A DNA stretch of 64,000 nucleotides from Pedobacter terrae (lineage in GTDB: Bacteria; Bacteroidota; Bacteroidia; Sphingobacteriales; Sphingobacteriaceae). A program made the translations under genes and the position numbers. This document shows, piece after piece, positions 52,248-62,657 of the stretch. Within the stretch, counting starts at the first letter, position 1. Every line of letters begins with the position of its first letter. The notes under the pieces are model-generated. The model ran no database searches, was not told the DNA's origin, and saw nothing but the letters and a program-made list of their open reading frames with translations. The DNA is taken from NCBI RefSeq assembly GCF_900100705.1, contig NZ_FNCH01000004.1, positions 62,001 through 126,000 on the forward strand, read 5' to 3'.

Positions 52248-53465
52248 TTAATTAAGTTGTGATTGATTTTCCGCAACTGCGGGATTTTTCTTCTTTTTCT
52301 TTTTACCCCACCAGATGATAAATCCGGTTATAGGCAAGCTTGCTGCAATTAAACTGGCAAAAAATGCCATTATTTTTCCGGGAAGGCCCAAAATGGCGCC
52401 AACGTGGATATCGTAATTCATACCGATAAGTGCCTCACCTCCGTTTTTATCGCTTTGGTTTTTACGGGCCAGCAATTTGCCCGTGTATTGATCGAAAAGC
52501 AAAACATCAAAATTCCAGTAAGTTTCTTTGCCTTTGTAGCCAGTAGCATAAATGGTTGCTGTACCACCTTCTGCTGGCGACATCCCTATGCGTTCTGCAT
52601 TTTTAAACATCTTTTGCGCGGTTTCGAAAGCTACATCAAGCGGGATGGCTTTAGCGGTTTTAGTCGAATCTGATTTTGCGACTATTTCTTTTGGAGGCGA
52701 AGTACTACCTGATGCCACTACATACACGGTTTGCTGGAACCACTGAAAGGTCCAGACCAGACCGGTTAGCGCCAGCATTAAGCAAATGATCATCACATAA
52801 AAGCCGAGTACATTGTGCATGTCATAGTTAATGCGTTTAAATTTGGCTTTCCATTTGATTTTGAAACTTTTATCGAAGTTTGATTTTTTAAGGTTTTTAG
52901 GCCACCACATCACCATACCGGAGATTAACAGGAAAACAAAGATAATAGTGCTCCAGCCGATAATCTGCTGTCCTATGGGCTGGTTGATGAGAAAGCTCCA
53001 GTGCAGCATTTTAATGATGCTGAAAAATTCGTATTTATAATCGGAGACTAATGTAACCTTACCGGTGTATGGGTTAACCAACACAAGATCGTAATAATCT
53101 ATAGCGTCGAAATACCAAAATGCTTTAGGATTACCAGCCTTGTAAGTACCAAACTCCCATGTGCGATCGGCTTGGATATAGCTTGATATAAAAGTAACCT
53201 TTTTCTTTCCGCCCAAAGCCTTTTCGGCGGTTGCTTTTAAAACGCTTAAGGGAATTGTCCTTTTATTTGCCGGTACTTCAACAAAAAACTCTTTTTTATG
53301 GATGAACTCGGTAATCTCTTTTTGAAAGGCAAAAATACAACCTGTAATGCCCAAATGAAAAACCACCAGACCGCTGGTAATGCCCAGCCACAAATGCAGC
53401 CAATCGCTGATTCTTCTTATCCGCGATTTCTTTGTTTTTTTCTGGATCGGTTTGGTTGGCGACAT
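52248..53465 (-). CDS. PepSY-associated TM protein (inner-membrane, iron uptake-associated)
   Basis: A 405-residue inner-membrane protein of the PepSY_TM family. The first membrane segment is WLHLWLGITSGLVVFHLGITG (about 24-44), then a periplasmic PepSY region, IIFVFLLISGMVMWW, VLGFYVMIICLMLALTGLVW and a C-terminal segment IMAFFASLIAASLPITGFII. The family often reduces or releases iron from siderophores in the periplasm, which fits the upstream TonB receptor. The poly-Lys tail (WGKKKKKKNP) faces the cytoplasm. Confidence 0.9.
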   Translation of the reverse strand: MSPTKPIQKKTKKSRIRRISDWLHLWLGITSGLVVFHLGITGCIFAFQKEITEFIHKKEFFVEVPANKRTIPLSVLKATAEKALGGKKKVTFISSYIQADRTWEFGTYKAGNPKAFWYFDAIDYYDLVLVNPYTGKVTLVSDYKYEFFSIIKMLHWSFLINQPIGQQIIGWSTIIFVFLLISGMVMWWPKNLKKSNFDKSFKIKWKAKFKRINYDMHNVLGFYVMIICLMLALTGLVWTFQWFQQTVYVVASGSTSPPKEIVAKSDSTKTAKAIPLDVAFETAQKMFKNAERIGMSPAEGGTATIYATGYKGKETYWNFDVLLFDQYTGKLLARKNQSDKNGGEALIGMNYDIHVGAILGLPGKIMAFFASLIAASLPITGFIIWWGKKKKKKNPAVAENQSQLN

Positions 53466-53539
53466 TAAGCTTTATTTAATAAAAGAACCAATTGACTGTT
53501 TTGTATGCCAATTGGTTGAAAAGTTTTGATTTAATCCGG

Positions 53540-54250
53540 TTATTTAACTTCGGTAGTGTAAGTTACCAGATGCCATGTTTTTTCATAATCTTTTCCGTTC
53601 AGCTTGCCGGATGTTTTATCTTCGGTAAAAGCTTCAAGAAAATAATTTCCTTTTGTAGCTGGCTTGAAGATGAATTTACCCTGCGCATCAGTTTCGGTAG
53701 GCTGACCTTTTTTATCCGGACCAACAACGGTTAATTTTTGGTTTGCGAAAGGTGTGTTGTTATAAATAACCTCGTGAACGGCCGTTTCACCAACTTTTAG
53801 AACGTGTTTATCCGGCCTGATGGTTAAAGCTGCTCCAGCCGGGAAAGTGGTGTTGATTTTTGAGCTACCAACAGCAACATCTGTAAAAGCATAATACTCA
53901 ATTTTTGCCTTTTCGTAAACAGCAGCTACCTCGTGTACAATAGAAATTTTATAGGTGCCGTCTTGATCTGGTGTAAAACTGGCTTTGTAAAAAAGTACAT
54001 CAGGCGAAGTTGTTAAGACTTTTGTGGTACCATTGGGCGCCGTTAAAACCAATTTGAATTCTTTCAGGTTGCTGAACCATTTTGCTGCGGTATCAGGCTC
54101 GTTGCTTTCATATTCTCCGAAGAATACTTTTACTTCCTGAGGCTGTCCTTTTTTACCTGTTGAGGCCGTTTCTATCCATAAAGCATGTGCAAATACATTC
54201 GAGATGCTAAAGGCAAGGAATAATGCTAATAATGAGATTCTAGTTTTCAT
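53540..54250 (-). CDS. DUF4198 family periplasmic protein
   Basis: A 236-residue exported beta-rich protein. The signal peptide is MKTRISLLALFLAFSISNVFA. The mature start HALWIETAS is the usual DUF4198 beginning, with a His next to the cleavage site that may bind metal. KVFFGEYESNEPDTAAKWFS, HKVLKV-like KHVLKVGETAVHEVIYNNTP and DAQGKFIFKPATKGNYFLEA follow. Family members accompany nickel, cobalt or iron transport systems. It sits between the TonB receptor (59 nt) and the PepSY gene. Confidence 0.87.
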   Translation of the reverse strand: MKTRISLLALFLAFSISNVFAHALWIETASTGKKGQPQEVKVFFGEYESNEPDTAAKWFSNLKEFKLVLTAPNGTTKVLTTSPDVLFYKASFTPDQDGTYKISIVHEVAAVYEKAKIEYYAFTDVAVGSSKINTTFPAGAALTIRPDKHVLKVGETAVHEVIYNNTPFANQKLTVVGPDKKGQPTETDAQGKFIFKPATKGNYFLEAFTEDKTSGKLNGKDYEKTWHLVTYTTEVK

Positions 54251-54309
54251 GTTTTCGGTTTTAAAACCGGGAGCAGCTGATCTGATCCAGATGCTCCCAG
54301 TTGATATTA

Positions 54310-56760
54310 TTAAAATTTGTAAGTAACACTTCCTGTAAAAGTTCTTAAGTCCTGAGGATTCATCGTGCTGTAACCTGTCCAGTATTTTTGGTTAGTGAAG
54401 TTGTCTACTTTCGCGCCTATCCTAAACCTTGGGTGATCATAAAATACCGATGCGTTGAAAACTTCGTAAGCAGGTAAGATAAATACGCCCTGGCTTACAC
54501 TGTTCACAATTTTGTTATCGCTGGCATAGTTGCCGCCCGCACCTAAACCAAAGCCTCTTAGAGAACCTGTAGCGAATTTATAACTGATCCATAGATTTGC
54601 CGAGTATGGTGAAGCAGAATAAGCATCACGTCTTCCTTCAACATCCGGAGAAGCATTTTGCAAACGGTTATCGTTATAAGCAAAACCCGCAATAATGTTT
54701 AACCCATTTAAAGGGTTGGCTACAATTTCTGCTTCTATACCTTTGCTGATTTTGTTGCCATCCTGGATCTGTGCATTTGGATTAGACGGATCATCATTGT
54801 AACCCCTTACAATATCTTTCACTTTGATATAATAATAAGATACTGATCCGGTTAATTTACCTCCAAACAGGTTACTTTTAACACCGCCTTCTATTTGATT
54901 GGCTTGCTCCGGCTTAAATGCATCGCCTTTAAAATCTATACCGCTAAGGTTGTTAAATCCATTTTGATAATTGGCAAACAAAGATAATTGGTCTTTAATG
55001 GGCTGAAATACCAGGCCAAATTTAGGTGAGAAAGCGGTTTGTTTATAAGCTCCTTTTGGTGCTGAACCTGCACGGTCAGAGTTACCTTTATTATCAAAAC
55101 GGTCTACTCTAATGGCGGCTAAGGCAATTAACCTATCGGTTAGGTTAATCACATCAGAAGCGTAGGCACTATAGGTATTGGTTTTAAAGTTATAAGGATA
55201 TTTAGGTACGTTAGGGATTGCTGCATAAAAGGCAGCTAAATTGGTTTCTGTAAAGTTGTTATAATTGGCACCTGTTCCGTTTTTATTTGTCACGTCGAAA
55301 CTATCGATCGAATAAAACAATTGATCGGAGTTTTGACGTAAATAATCCAAACCTAAAACAAGTCGGTTCTTGATGGAACCCAGGTTAAAAGTCCCATTAA
55401 AATTTTGTTGCACTTCATAGTTAAAAACCTTGCTGTTATCTGTTGATTGATCTGCCCTTGATATATATGTTGAACCAGGGCCAGCACTTGGATTATATAA
55501 GCTACCCAATAACGGACTATTATCTGGAACTAAGAACAGGTAGGTTCCGCGGCCATTAGAAAAACTATAGCTGGATGAAAAGCTGGTGTGTGATGACCAG
55601 TTATTGTTAAATTTATAATTGGCCTGGCCAAAGAAAGTGGTACTGTTATATTTTTGCTTCATCACACCACCCGTGAACGATTTATCGTAAGGTATGCCAG
55701 ACTGATCTGCCCGATCAAAACCAAGATCTTTCACCGGAAAATAGAAGAAAACAAATGGTTTTAAAGTGTTATTGCCATTTGCAATTTCAGCATCAAAAGT
55801 AAAATCCAATTTATCATTTGCTTTATAGGCTAAACTTGGTGCAACAAAGAAACCCCTGTCGAATACATTTTGCTGAAAAGAACCTTTATAATTATAAGAT
55901 GCGTTGATACGGGCATAAATATGGTTGGCTTTATCAACCGGGAAATTAAAATCGGTACTTACCCTGTTTAAATCATAGCTACCTGCAGAATAGGTTACTT
56001 CTCCGCCCAAACCTTCGAAAGGTTTTTTTGTGATGCGGTTAATTAAACCTCCGTAAGAAGTTAAGGTGCTGCCAAATAAGGTGGCCGATGGGCCTTTAAT
56101 TACTTCAACGCTTTCGATGTTGGCTGCATCATTACGACTGGTTACATTACCAGCAATTCCGTTTCTCAATTTCGATTGCACAATAAATCCCCTTGATGCA
56201 TAATATGCACCACCATCTCCACCACGTCCGGTTGACTCCCACATTTTTTGAATACCTACTGCATTACGTGTAGCATCATCAACTGAGAAAATCAATTGGT
56301 CGTTAAATGTTTCTTTGGTAATGGTGGTATAAACCTGAGGGTTTTCCAAATTACTAATCGGCATTTTAGCTACATAATCGCTTTTTTGAGCACCATATTT
56401 ATTGGCTTTGCCTTTATTAATATTAACCTCGTTGAGCTGGTTTGAATTTTGGCTGATCACAAAATCAACTGTTTTGTTTTCGCCTGCGATAATGGTAACT
56501 GATTTTTCTATACTCTGAATGCCAACGCCTGAAGCACGTACGATATAAGCGCCTGGTTTTACCCTTTGTATTTCGAAGATACCTTTATCATTGGTAACGT
56601 TTCCGAGGCCTTTCCCTTTCAAACCTACTGAAATATAAGTAGCCGGTTTTCCATCAGAAGTGGTTACCGTACCACTAATGGTTGAAAATTGCTGGGCAAA
56701 GCATAGTATGCTGGTAAAGGTGAATAGGATTGTAAAACTAAAAAGTTTGATTTTGAACAT
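54310..56760 (-). CDS. TonB-dependent siderophore-type receptor
   Basis: An 816-residue outer-membrane receptor. The signal peptide ends ILCFAQQ, then comes a carboxypeptidase-like domain (ISGTVTTSDGKPATYISVGL, residues about 28-110). The plug follows (SNLENPQVYTTITKETFNDQ, SVDDATRNAVGIQ, VEVIKGPSATLFGS), then the barrel, ending FTGSVTYKF. The plug motifs are those of ferric-siderophore receptors. It leads the unit receptor, DUF4198, PepSY, DUF6607. AT-rich imperfect inverted repeats just upstream could be Fur-type sites. The ligand is unknown. Confidence 0.93.
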   Translation of the reverse strand: MFKIKLFSFTILFTFTSILCFAQQFSTISGTVTTSDGKPATYISVGLKGKGLGNVTNDKGIFEIQRVKPGAYIVRASGVGIQSIEKSVTIIAGENKTVDFVISQNSNQLNEVNINKGKANKYGAQKSDYVAKMPISNLENPQVYTTITKETFNDQLIFSVDDATRNAVGIQKMWESTGRGGDGGAYYASRGFIVQSKLRNGIAGNVTSRNDAANIESVEVIKGPSATLFGSTLTSYGGLINRITKKPFEGLGGEVTYSAGSYDLNRVSTDFNFPVDKANHIYARINASYNYKGSFQQNVFDRGFFVAPSLAYKANDKLDFTFDAEIANGNNTLKPFVFFYFPVKDLGFDRADQSGIPYDKSFTGGVMKQKYNSTTFFGQANYKFNNNWSSHTSFSSSYSFSNGRGTYLFLVPDNSPLLGSLYNPSAGPGSTYISRADQSTDNSKVFNYEVQQNFNGTFNLGSIKNRLVLGLDYLRQNSDQLFYSIDSFDVTNKNGTGANYNNFTETNLAAFYAAIPNVPKYPYNFKTNTYSAYASDVINLTDRLIALAAIRVDRFDNKGNSDRAGSAPKGAYKQTAFSPKFGLVFQPIKDQLSLFANYQNGFNNLSGIDFKGDAFKPEQANQIEGGVKSNLFGGKLTGSVSYYYIKVKDIVRGYNDDPSNPNAQIQDGNKISKGIEAEIVANPLNGLNIIAGFAYNDNRLQNASPDVEGRRDAYSASPYSANLWISYKFATGSLRGFGLGAGGNYASDNKIVNSVSQGVFILPAYEVFNASVFYDHPRFRIGAKVDNFTNQKYWTGYSTMNPQDLRTFTGSVTYKF

Positions 56761-56772
56761 TGAAGTATTTAT

Positions 56773-56789
56773 TTGGATTAATTCTAAAC
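56773..56789. promoter_or_regulatory. Possible Fur-type operator before the TonB receptor
   Basis: TTTGGATTAATTCTAAA is an imperfect 17-bp inverted repeat 13 nt before the receptor ATG. Nearby, at 56815-56845, GATAAT, AAATTATTTTG and AATTATTCTAAAT add more NATTAT-type words. CAAAATAA at 56795-56802 could be the minus-strand -7 element. The assignment to Fur is inference from iron-uptake context. Confidence 0.3.
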
Positions 56790-56849
56790 AGTTGCAAAAT
56801 AACGTTAGAATTTTTGATAATCCAAATTATTTTGAATTATTCTAAATTA

Positions 56850-57220
56850 GAGAAATTGGAATGTATTTACACTACTTTTTTGTCGGAGAAAGGTTAATGT
56901 ACTAAAATATTAGTTTATCGATTTAGCAGGTGCTAAATGAGAGATTTTTTCCGAAATTTTATATTAAAATCTTATCGCTAATTAATTAGTCTAGTGTATT
57001 CTGAAAAAGGCTATAAATAAGACTTATTTCATTAAAAAGTGCTTCTGCGTGTTGTAAACACATTCTTGCTGTTGTGAAAGTCAGCGTTTGAAAATTCAAA
57101 TGTTAATTAATGTTAAATTTTTAAGTTAAAATATGGTTTTATTTAGCTAAAAAGTAGTTAATGGTCAGGTAAAAATGTTGATACTTTTAGCATATTATCA
57201 AACTAACTAACTAACCATCA
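56850..57220. other. AT-rich divergent intergenic region
   Basis: No gene. It must hold the promoter of the SusC gene at 57221. The tetramer AACT/ACTA is repeated four times at 57200-57216 directly before the ATG. I see no hairpin terminator or riboswitch. Confidence 0.4.
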
Positions 57221-60200
57221 ATGGAAAAAACTTCTACAAAACATTGCTATGTGAAATTTTTAACAGCAACATTATTTTATCTACTCATTCCATGGCTGGC
57301 CTTTGCACAGAAAACGATTAAAGGAACAGTTGTAGATCAGACCAACAAACCTTTACCCGGGGTTTCAATTATTGAAAAGGGAACCAAGAATGGTACCGCT
57401 ACCAATGCTGACGGAAAGTTTACCTTAACCGTTCAAAAAGAAGGCGCAATTATCACCGCCAGAATTGTAGGTTATCGTTCGGTAGAGAAAACTGTTTCGG
57501 CAAGTAGTACAGTCAGCTTTTCTTTGGAAGAGGATAATAACACCCTAAATGAAGTAGTTACTATCGGTTATCAAAAAATTACCAGAAAGAAAACTACTGC
57601 TGCAATCTCGAGTATTTCTGGTAAGGAACTGGCTAACCTGCCTGCAGCAAGCTTTGATCAGCTGTTGCAAGGCCGTTTATCCGGAGTAAACGTTCAAAAC
57701 TTTACTGGCCAACCGGGTGTGGCACCAACGGTATCGGTAAGGGGTAACTCAACAGGTAGCACAGGTTATGATCAGTTTAATGTCATCAGATCGCCACTTT
57801 ATGTAGTAGATGGTGTTCCTCAATCATCTGATGATCTTGTGCCGCCAGGAACAGGTACAGGAACCAATTACATGGCTGGCCTTAATCCGAATGATATCGA
57901 ATCTATTGATGTGTTAAAAGATGCTTCGGCAGCAGCTATTTATGGTTCAAGGGCAGCGAATGGTGTAATTTTAATTACAACCAAAAAAGGTGTAGGTGGC
58001 GATACGAGAGTAAGCTTTAACTCTTATTATGGAATGGTGCAACGCCCTAACTTAAGGCAGGCTACCATGGGTACTACAGAGCGCAGGCAAAAAATGGAGG
58101 TACTTCAAAGACAGTTGAGTTACGATCAGCGTGTACAATTGCCTTATATCCTTACAGATAGTTTAAACCCGGCATTCAACGGTCATACCGATTGGCAGGA
58201 TTTATTTTATCAGACCGGTAAAATCAATGATAATAACCTGAGCATAAGCGGTGGTACTGATAATGGAACAACCTATCGTTTTAGTGGAGGCTATTATGAT
58301 GAAGATGGTATTGTAAAAGGAACGGGCTTTAAACGTTACACTACCCGTTTAAACCTGACTTCGAGAGCGATGAATAAAAAATTAATGATCAACCCTATAT
58401 TTTATTATTCAAGTGCCAGTAGAGGTAGAGGTAATGAAGATCCAAATGATCCTTCGAAGCCTACTAAAGTCGGCTCGGGAAATTTACCTTCCTCGTTATT
58501 TAATATATCTCCAGAAAAACTGGATTATTTTGTGAGTAAGGATGGTGAAAATTTAAATAGAAATGTGTCGAACCAATTTGGCGCTAACCTCAACCTGGCC
58601 TATGAATTTAATAAACATTTTACCTTAAATTCCCAATCTTCTTATACTAATGACAATACCCGTAGGGATGTAAGTATGAGCAATTTATTAAACAATGGTT
58701 TTGGTAACAGCTCTTCCAGTTTCTCTTCAAGTGCTATAGGTTTAAGAACATCAAACTATCTGGCTTATAACGGTGCTATTAAAAAACATTCTTTTAGTGC
58801 AGTAGCAGGGCAGGATATAGAATATAGCTTGTTTCAGTCTACCCAGGCATCCGGTTATGGTGGCGCATCAGATAATATCCAAACGGTTACCGGGTTTAAA
58901 CAACAGAATATTTATGCCTATTCAAATTACATCGCCCATGGGTTGGTAGCTTATTATGGTCGTTTTAACTACGATTATGACGGTAAGTACCTTTTATCAG
59001 GAACAATCAGGACAGATGGTTCGTCTGGTTTTGGTGAAAATAATAAATATGGAGTATTTCCTTCCATTTCAGCAGGCTGGCTTCTTTCAGAAGAAAACTT
59101 TATGAAAAACTTAACCAATAACCCTTTTACATTAATCAAAATAAGGGGAAGTTATGGCGTGACCGGAAATGAAGATAAAAGAAATGCTTATGTGCAATAT
59201 AATACTTACCAGGTTAACAATGGTTATTTTAGTGGGAATTCTGGAGCAACATCATATAATGGTGTAACCGCAATTACACCAAACTTTAGAAATGGTGTAG
59301 CCCAAAAGGATTTAAGCTGGGAAAAATCTACACAATGGAATATTGGTACCGATATGGAAATTGATAACGGTAGATATGCCATTTCATTCGATGTGTATAA
59401 CAAAGAAGTAAAACAAAAACTTTTTAATATTGATTTGCCGGTTACATCAGGCTATGACAATGCCTTCACCAATGCATTTGCGGTTCGTAACTCAGGTTTG
59501 GAGTTGACTTTAACCGCTAATCCTATACGTAAGGAATTTAAGTGGAATAGCTCTTTTAATATCTCTTATAATAAAAATCAGATCATGAGTTTACCGAACG
59601 GTGGCCGTGATATTATTTTAAGTGGAGATCGATTTGATAAAAACCACGTGCTTTCTGTAGGTAGTCCGCTAAATGCTTTCTATTTATATCGTACAAAAGG
59701 CGTATTTTCTACTTCAGCAGATATTCCTCAGAATCCTTATACCGGAGAGAGGTATAGAAATAGTAATGGACCGTATAATGCAGGTGATTTCTATCTTGCA
59801 GATTTGGACGGAGATTATTTTATAGATGTTTTTAATGATGGCATCAATCCGGATAAAGCACCAATTGGCGATCCCAATCCACGTTTTACCGGTGGTTGGA
59901 CGAATAGCTTTTCTTACAAAAACTTTAGCTTAAGTATTTTTGTCAACTTTACACTTAAACGTGACGTACTCAATCTATTTGATTCAGATCGTTTTACGAA
60001 CGCAACTGATGCCAATGCAGTATATAATTTTGCCAGTGTTTCTGCACCGGATCTAAGTCGACTGAACATTTGGAGAAATCCTGGAGATCAGGCTGAATAT
60101 GCAAAACTCGATTTGGGATCCTATCGATATTATTATACGGCTGCACAATCTTTTTTCCTCGAAAAAGGTGGTTATGCAAGGATCAGAAGTATCAATCTTG

Positions 60201-60400
60201 GTTATGATTTCAGCCCTAAAATCGTCAGAAAATTGGGCTTAACTCAGCTGAAATTATACGCTATTGCTGATAACGTATATATGTTCCAGCAATCAAAAAA
60301 ATTACCAGATGCAGAAGCGGTTAGCGGATATGGAGAGTATAACGGAACCGGATATCCTATTCCAAGAAAATATACTTTAGGTGTACAAGTTCAATTTTAA
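57221..60400 (+). CDS. SusC/RagA family TonB-linked outer-membrane transporter
   Basis: A 1059-residue outer-membrane transporter. The signal peptide ends LIPWLAFAQ (about residue 29). The carboxypeptidase-like domain reads IKGTVVDQTNKPLPGVSIIE, and the plug reads VSVRGNSTG, LYVVDGVPQ and the SusC signature AAIYGSRAANGVILITTKKG. The barrel ends IPRKYTLGVQVQF. It is the first of four genes (SusC, SusD, fasciclin, DUF5007). The substrate is unknown, and no glycosidase or regulator is encoded next to it, which suggests a peptide, glycoprotein or host-polymer ligand rather than a defined glycan. Confidence 0.95.
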   Translation: MEKTSTKHCYVKFLTATLFYLLIPWLAFAQKTIKGTVVDQTNKPLPGVSIIEKGTKNGTATNADGKFTLTVQKEGAIITARIVGYRSVEKTVSASSTVSFSLEEDNNTLNEVVTIGYQKITRKKTTAAISSISGKELANLPAASFDQLLQGRLSGVNVQNFTGQPGVAPTVSVRGNSTGSTGYDQFNVIRSPLYVVDGVPQSSDDLVPPGTGTGTNYMAGLNPNDIESIDVLKDASAAAIYGSRAANGVILITTKKGVGGDTRVSFNSYYGMVQRPNLRQATMGTTERRQKMEVLQRQLSYDQRVQLPYILTDSLNPAFNGHTDWQDLFYQTGKINDNNLSISGGTDNGTTYRFSGGYYDEDGIVKGTGFKRYTTRLNLTSRAMNKKLMINPIFYYSSASRGRGNEDPNDPSKPTKVGSGNLPSSLFNISPEKLDYFVSKDGENLNRNVSNQFGANLNLAYEFNKHFTLNSQSSYTNDNTRRDVSMSNLLNNGFGNSSSSFSSSAIGLRTSNYLAYNGAIKKHSFSAVAGQDIEYSLFQSTQASGYGGASDNIQTVTGFKQQNIYAYSNYIAHGLVAYYGRFNYDYDGKYLLSGTIRTDGSSGFGENNKYGVFPSISAGWLLSEENFMKNLTNNPFTLIKIRGSYGVTGNEDKRNAYVQYNTYQVNNGYFSGNSGATSYNGVTAITPNFRNGVAQKDLSWEKSTQWNIGTDMEIDNGRYAISFDVYNKEVKQKLFNIDLPVTSGYDNAFTNAFAVRNSGLELTLTANPIRKEFKWNSSFNISYNKNQIMSLPNGGRDIILSGDRFDKNHVLSVGSPLNAFYLYRTKGVFSTSADIPQNPYTGERYRNSNGPYNAGDFYLADLDGDYFIDVFNDGINPDKAPIGDPNPRFTGGWTNSFSYKNFSLSIFVNFTLKRDVLNLFDSDRFTNATDANAVYNFASVSAPDLSRLNIWRNPGDQAEYAKLDLGSYRYYYTAAQSFFLEKGGYARIRSINLGYDFSPKIVRKLGLTQLKLYAIADNVYMFQQSKKLPDAEAVSGYGEYNGTGYPIPRKYTLGVQVQF

Positions 60401-60412
60401 TATCGTCAATAA

Positions 60413-61930
60413 ATGAAAAATATAATCACAAAAATCGGTGTACTTATCGCAGTGGCTACAGCGGTTATCGTAAGTTCCTGTAAAAAATTATTATATGAGG
60501 AACCTAAAGACGCACCTTATGAGCAAACATTCTGGCAATCATCCAGGGATGTAAGAAGTGCCGTCGCCGGTAATTATGCGATGATGCGTAGTGCGATTAC
60601 CAGTAAAAACAATCGCTATTTTATGTATGGTGATGCGATCGCTAAAAACTATTTTACGATCCAATATTCTGGAGATGGTTTAGAAGGAATTCAGGGTGGA
60701 GATTTTACCTTTCAATACAATCTTAATACACTGGCAAATTATAATTTATATTATAAAAGTATTGCCATGTCTAATCTGATTTTGAAAAAAGTTAATGCCA
60801 TGAGTGATGCCCAATTATCTGCTGAAGACGATCCTGCACAATTCCGGAATTCTGCAAATGGCCAGGCCTATTTCCTTCGTGCATTAAGTTACTTTATGAT
60901 GGTGAGGGTATGGGGAGATGTACCATTGGTTACAGAAGCTTATGAAGATCCGATCAATGCGCCTCAATTACCAAGAAGTCCGAAATCAGAGGTGATGAAA
61001 TTGATTGAAAGTGATTGTCACAAAGCTATTAATCTACTAAGCTGGAATTACGCCAATACCGGAGATGCAAAGATTACTGCGAACAAAGGCTCTGTATATG
61101 CCCTTTTAGCGCATTTGTATCTTTGGAGAGCAACCATGTCTGATGTTTCAGTTGATGCACCTAATTTAACTGATGTGAACAATGCCGATACGACCATAAA
61201 TACATTAATTAGCAAGGGAGGCTATGCTTTAACAGATACTGCTAATTATAAAAATACTTTTATTGGGCGTTCTTCTGAAGGCATATTCGAAATCAACATT
61301 AGCGAGAATACATTGGAAGGTTCTAATAGTTCCATAGGTTCTTATTTTTTAAATGAGAATTATATTAAAGGTTATGGAAACAATCCACGTTTTTATACCA
61401 CGCCTTCGTATCTAAATAATCATTTCGAAACCACCACTGATATCCGTTATAAAAAGGGTTTTGACCTTGCTAACCCGGATAAACCAATGAGTGTAAAGTA
61501 CAGTAATGTAACGTACAGAAATCCCGGGCAAAAATTAGACCCTTACCTAAGCAATAACATTATCATTTTCAGACTAGGAGATATGAAACTACTTCAGGCA
61601 GAGATTGCACTTTACAAAAAGGATGCAGCAACAGCTATTGGTATTATCAATGATTTCAGAAAAAGAAATGACCCCAATCCTGTACTAATTCCAGCTGGAA
61701 GCTCCGTAGATCAGGTAATGGATGAATATGCTTATGAGCGTGGGAAAGAAATGTACCTGGAAGGACATTTATTCTATGATTTGCTTAGGACCAGAAGATT
61801 CGGTCTTATCGTAGATTGGCTTACAGAAAGCAGGTTTAGAAGAGAAGGTTTTTATTGGCCTGTAGACCCTGCGTTGTTTAGAAACAATCCGTTATTGAAA
61901 CAAACACCATATTGGTTGGGTAAAGTATAA
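60413..61930 (+). CDS. RagB/SusD family surface lipoprotein
   Basis: A 505-residue lipoprotein partner of the SusC protein 12 nt upstream. The lipobox is AVIVSSCKKL (Cys23). Typical features are SSRDVRSAVAGNYAMM, the TPR-like region with GQAYFLRALSYFMMVRVWGDVPLV, IIFRLGDMKLLQAEIALYKK, EYAYERGKEMYLEGHLFYDL and the WPVDPALFRNNPLLKQTPYW end. It captures the ligand and closes over the barrel. Translation starts at 60413. Confidence 0.95.
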   Translation: MKNIITKIGVLIAVATAVIVSSCKKLLYEEPKDAPYEQTFWQSSRDVRSAVAGNYAMMRSAITSKNNRYFMYGDAIAKNYFTIQYSGDGLEGIQGGDFTFQYNLNTLANYNLYYKSIAMSNLILKKVNAMSDAQLSAEDDPAQFRNSANGQAYFLRALSYFMMVRVWGDVPLVTEAYEDPINAPQLPRSPKSEVMKLIESDCHKAINLLSWNYANTGDAKITANKGSVYALLAHLYLWRATMSDVSVDAPNLTDVNNADTTINTLISKGGYALTDTANYKNTFIGRSSEGIFEINISENTLEGSNSSIGSYFLNENYIKGYGNNPRFYTTPSYLNNHFETTTDIRYKKGFDLANPDKPMSVKYSNVTYRNPGQKLDPYLSNNIIIFRLGDMKLLQAEIALYKKDAATAIGIINDFRKRNDPNPVLIPAGSSVDQVMDEYAYERGKEMYLEGHLFYDLLRTRRFGLIVDWLTESRFRREGFYWPVDPALFRNNPLLKQTPYWLGKV

Positions 61931-61957
61931 GTTGTTTTTATTAAGAGATTAAAAAAT

Positions 61958-62644
61958 ATGAAAAATAATATATTAGTATATCTTTCATTAATATTACTGG
62001 CGCTAACGGCTTGTAAAAAAAATGATTATAAAAGGGATGGTGGACCTAGTGATCCGAATGTAAACTTAAGTACTTACGATTACTTAAAGTCTAACCGCAA
62101 CTTCGATTCTTTAGTGAAAGTGATAGACCGTGCGGGTTTAAAGGATGCGGTAAATGGAAATGTAACCTTTTTTGCAACTACAAATTATGGCATAGCGGAG
62201 TATGTAAAGGCCAAGAAATATCAGAAATCTCTCCAACTTGGGAAGGAAAATTTTGATTTTGGAATCAAAGACATCCCAGCACAGGAATTAAATGATTCAT
62301 TAAAGACCTATTTATTTACAGGCAAGATCAACAGAGATCAGATGACCGTTAGCGGTAAGCTTTATAATAGCATGCTGGGGTCTATTCCAAATGTTCAATA
62401 TCTGATCAAATTGAGACGTTCTAACGATTATACTCAATTTGTTAATTACGTAGACTATGTAACTTATACTAAGGTGATTGGAACCAGAGATGATCAGGAA
62501 GCTGATCAAAGTGCCATTCCCGATTTACAAAAAGATAAGGCTGTGGATTGTCAAACATCAGGAATTGTTACGACCAATGGTATAGTTCATGTGTTAAGTG
62601 GATACCACAGGTTATTTTTTAATGCACAGTCTTTGGGCAATTAA
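61958..62644 (+). CDS. Fasciclin-domain lipoprotein
   Basis: A 228-residue lipoprotein. The lipobox is LLALTACKKN (Cys19). One FAS1-like domain follows (YLKSNRNFDSLVKVIDRAGL, VTFFATTNYGIAEYVKAKKY, DSLKTYLFTGKINRDQM, GIVTTNGIVHVLSGYHRLFF). In Bacteroidota such proteins are encoded with SusC/SusD pairs and are thought to be surface ligand-binding or adhesion accessories. Third gene of the four-gene unit. Confidence 0.85.
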   Translation: MKNNILVYLSLILLALTACKKNDYKRDGGPSDPNVNLSTYDYLKSNRNFDSLVKVIDRAGLKDAVNGNVTFFATTNYGIAEYVKAKKYQKSLQLGKENFDFGIKDIPAQELNDSLKTYLFTGKINRDQMTVSGKLYNSMLGSIPNVQYLIKLRRSNDYTQFVNYVDYVTYTKVIGTRDDQEADQSAIPDLQKDKAVDCQTSGIVTTNGIVHVLSGYHRLFFNAQSLGN

Positions 62645-62657
62645 TTTAATCGCAATT

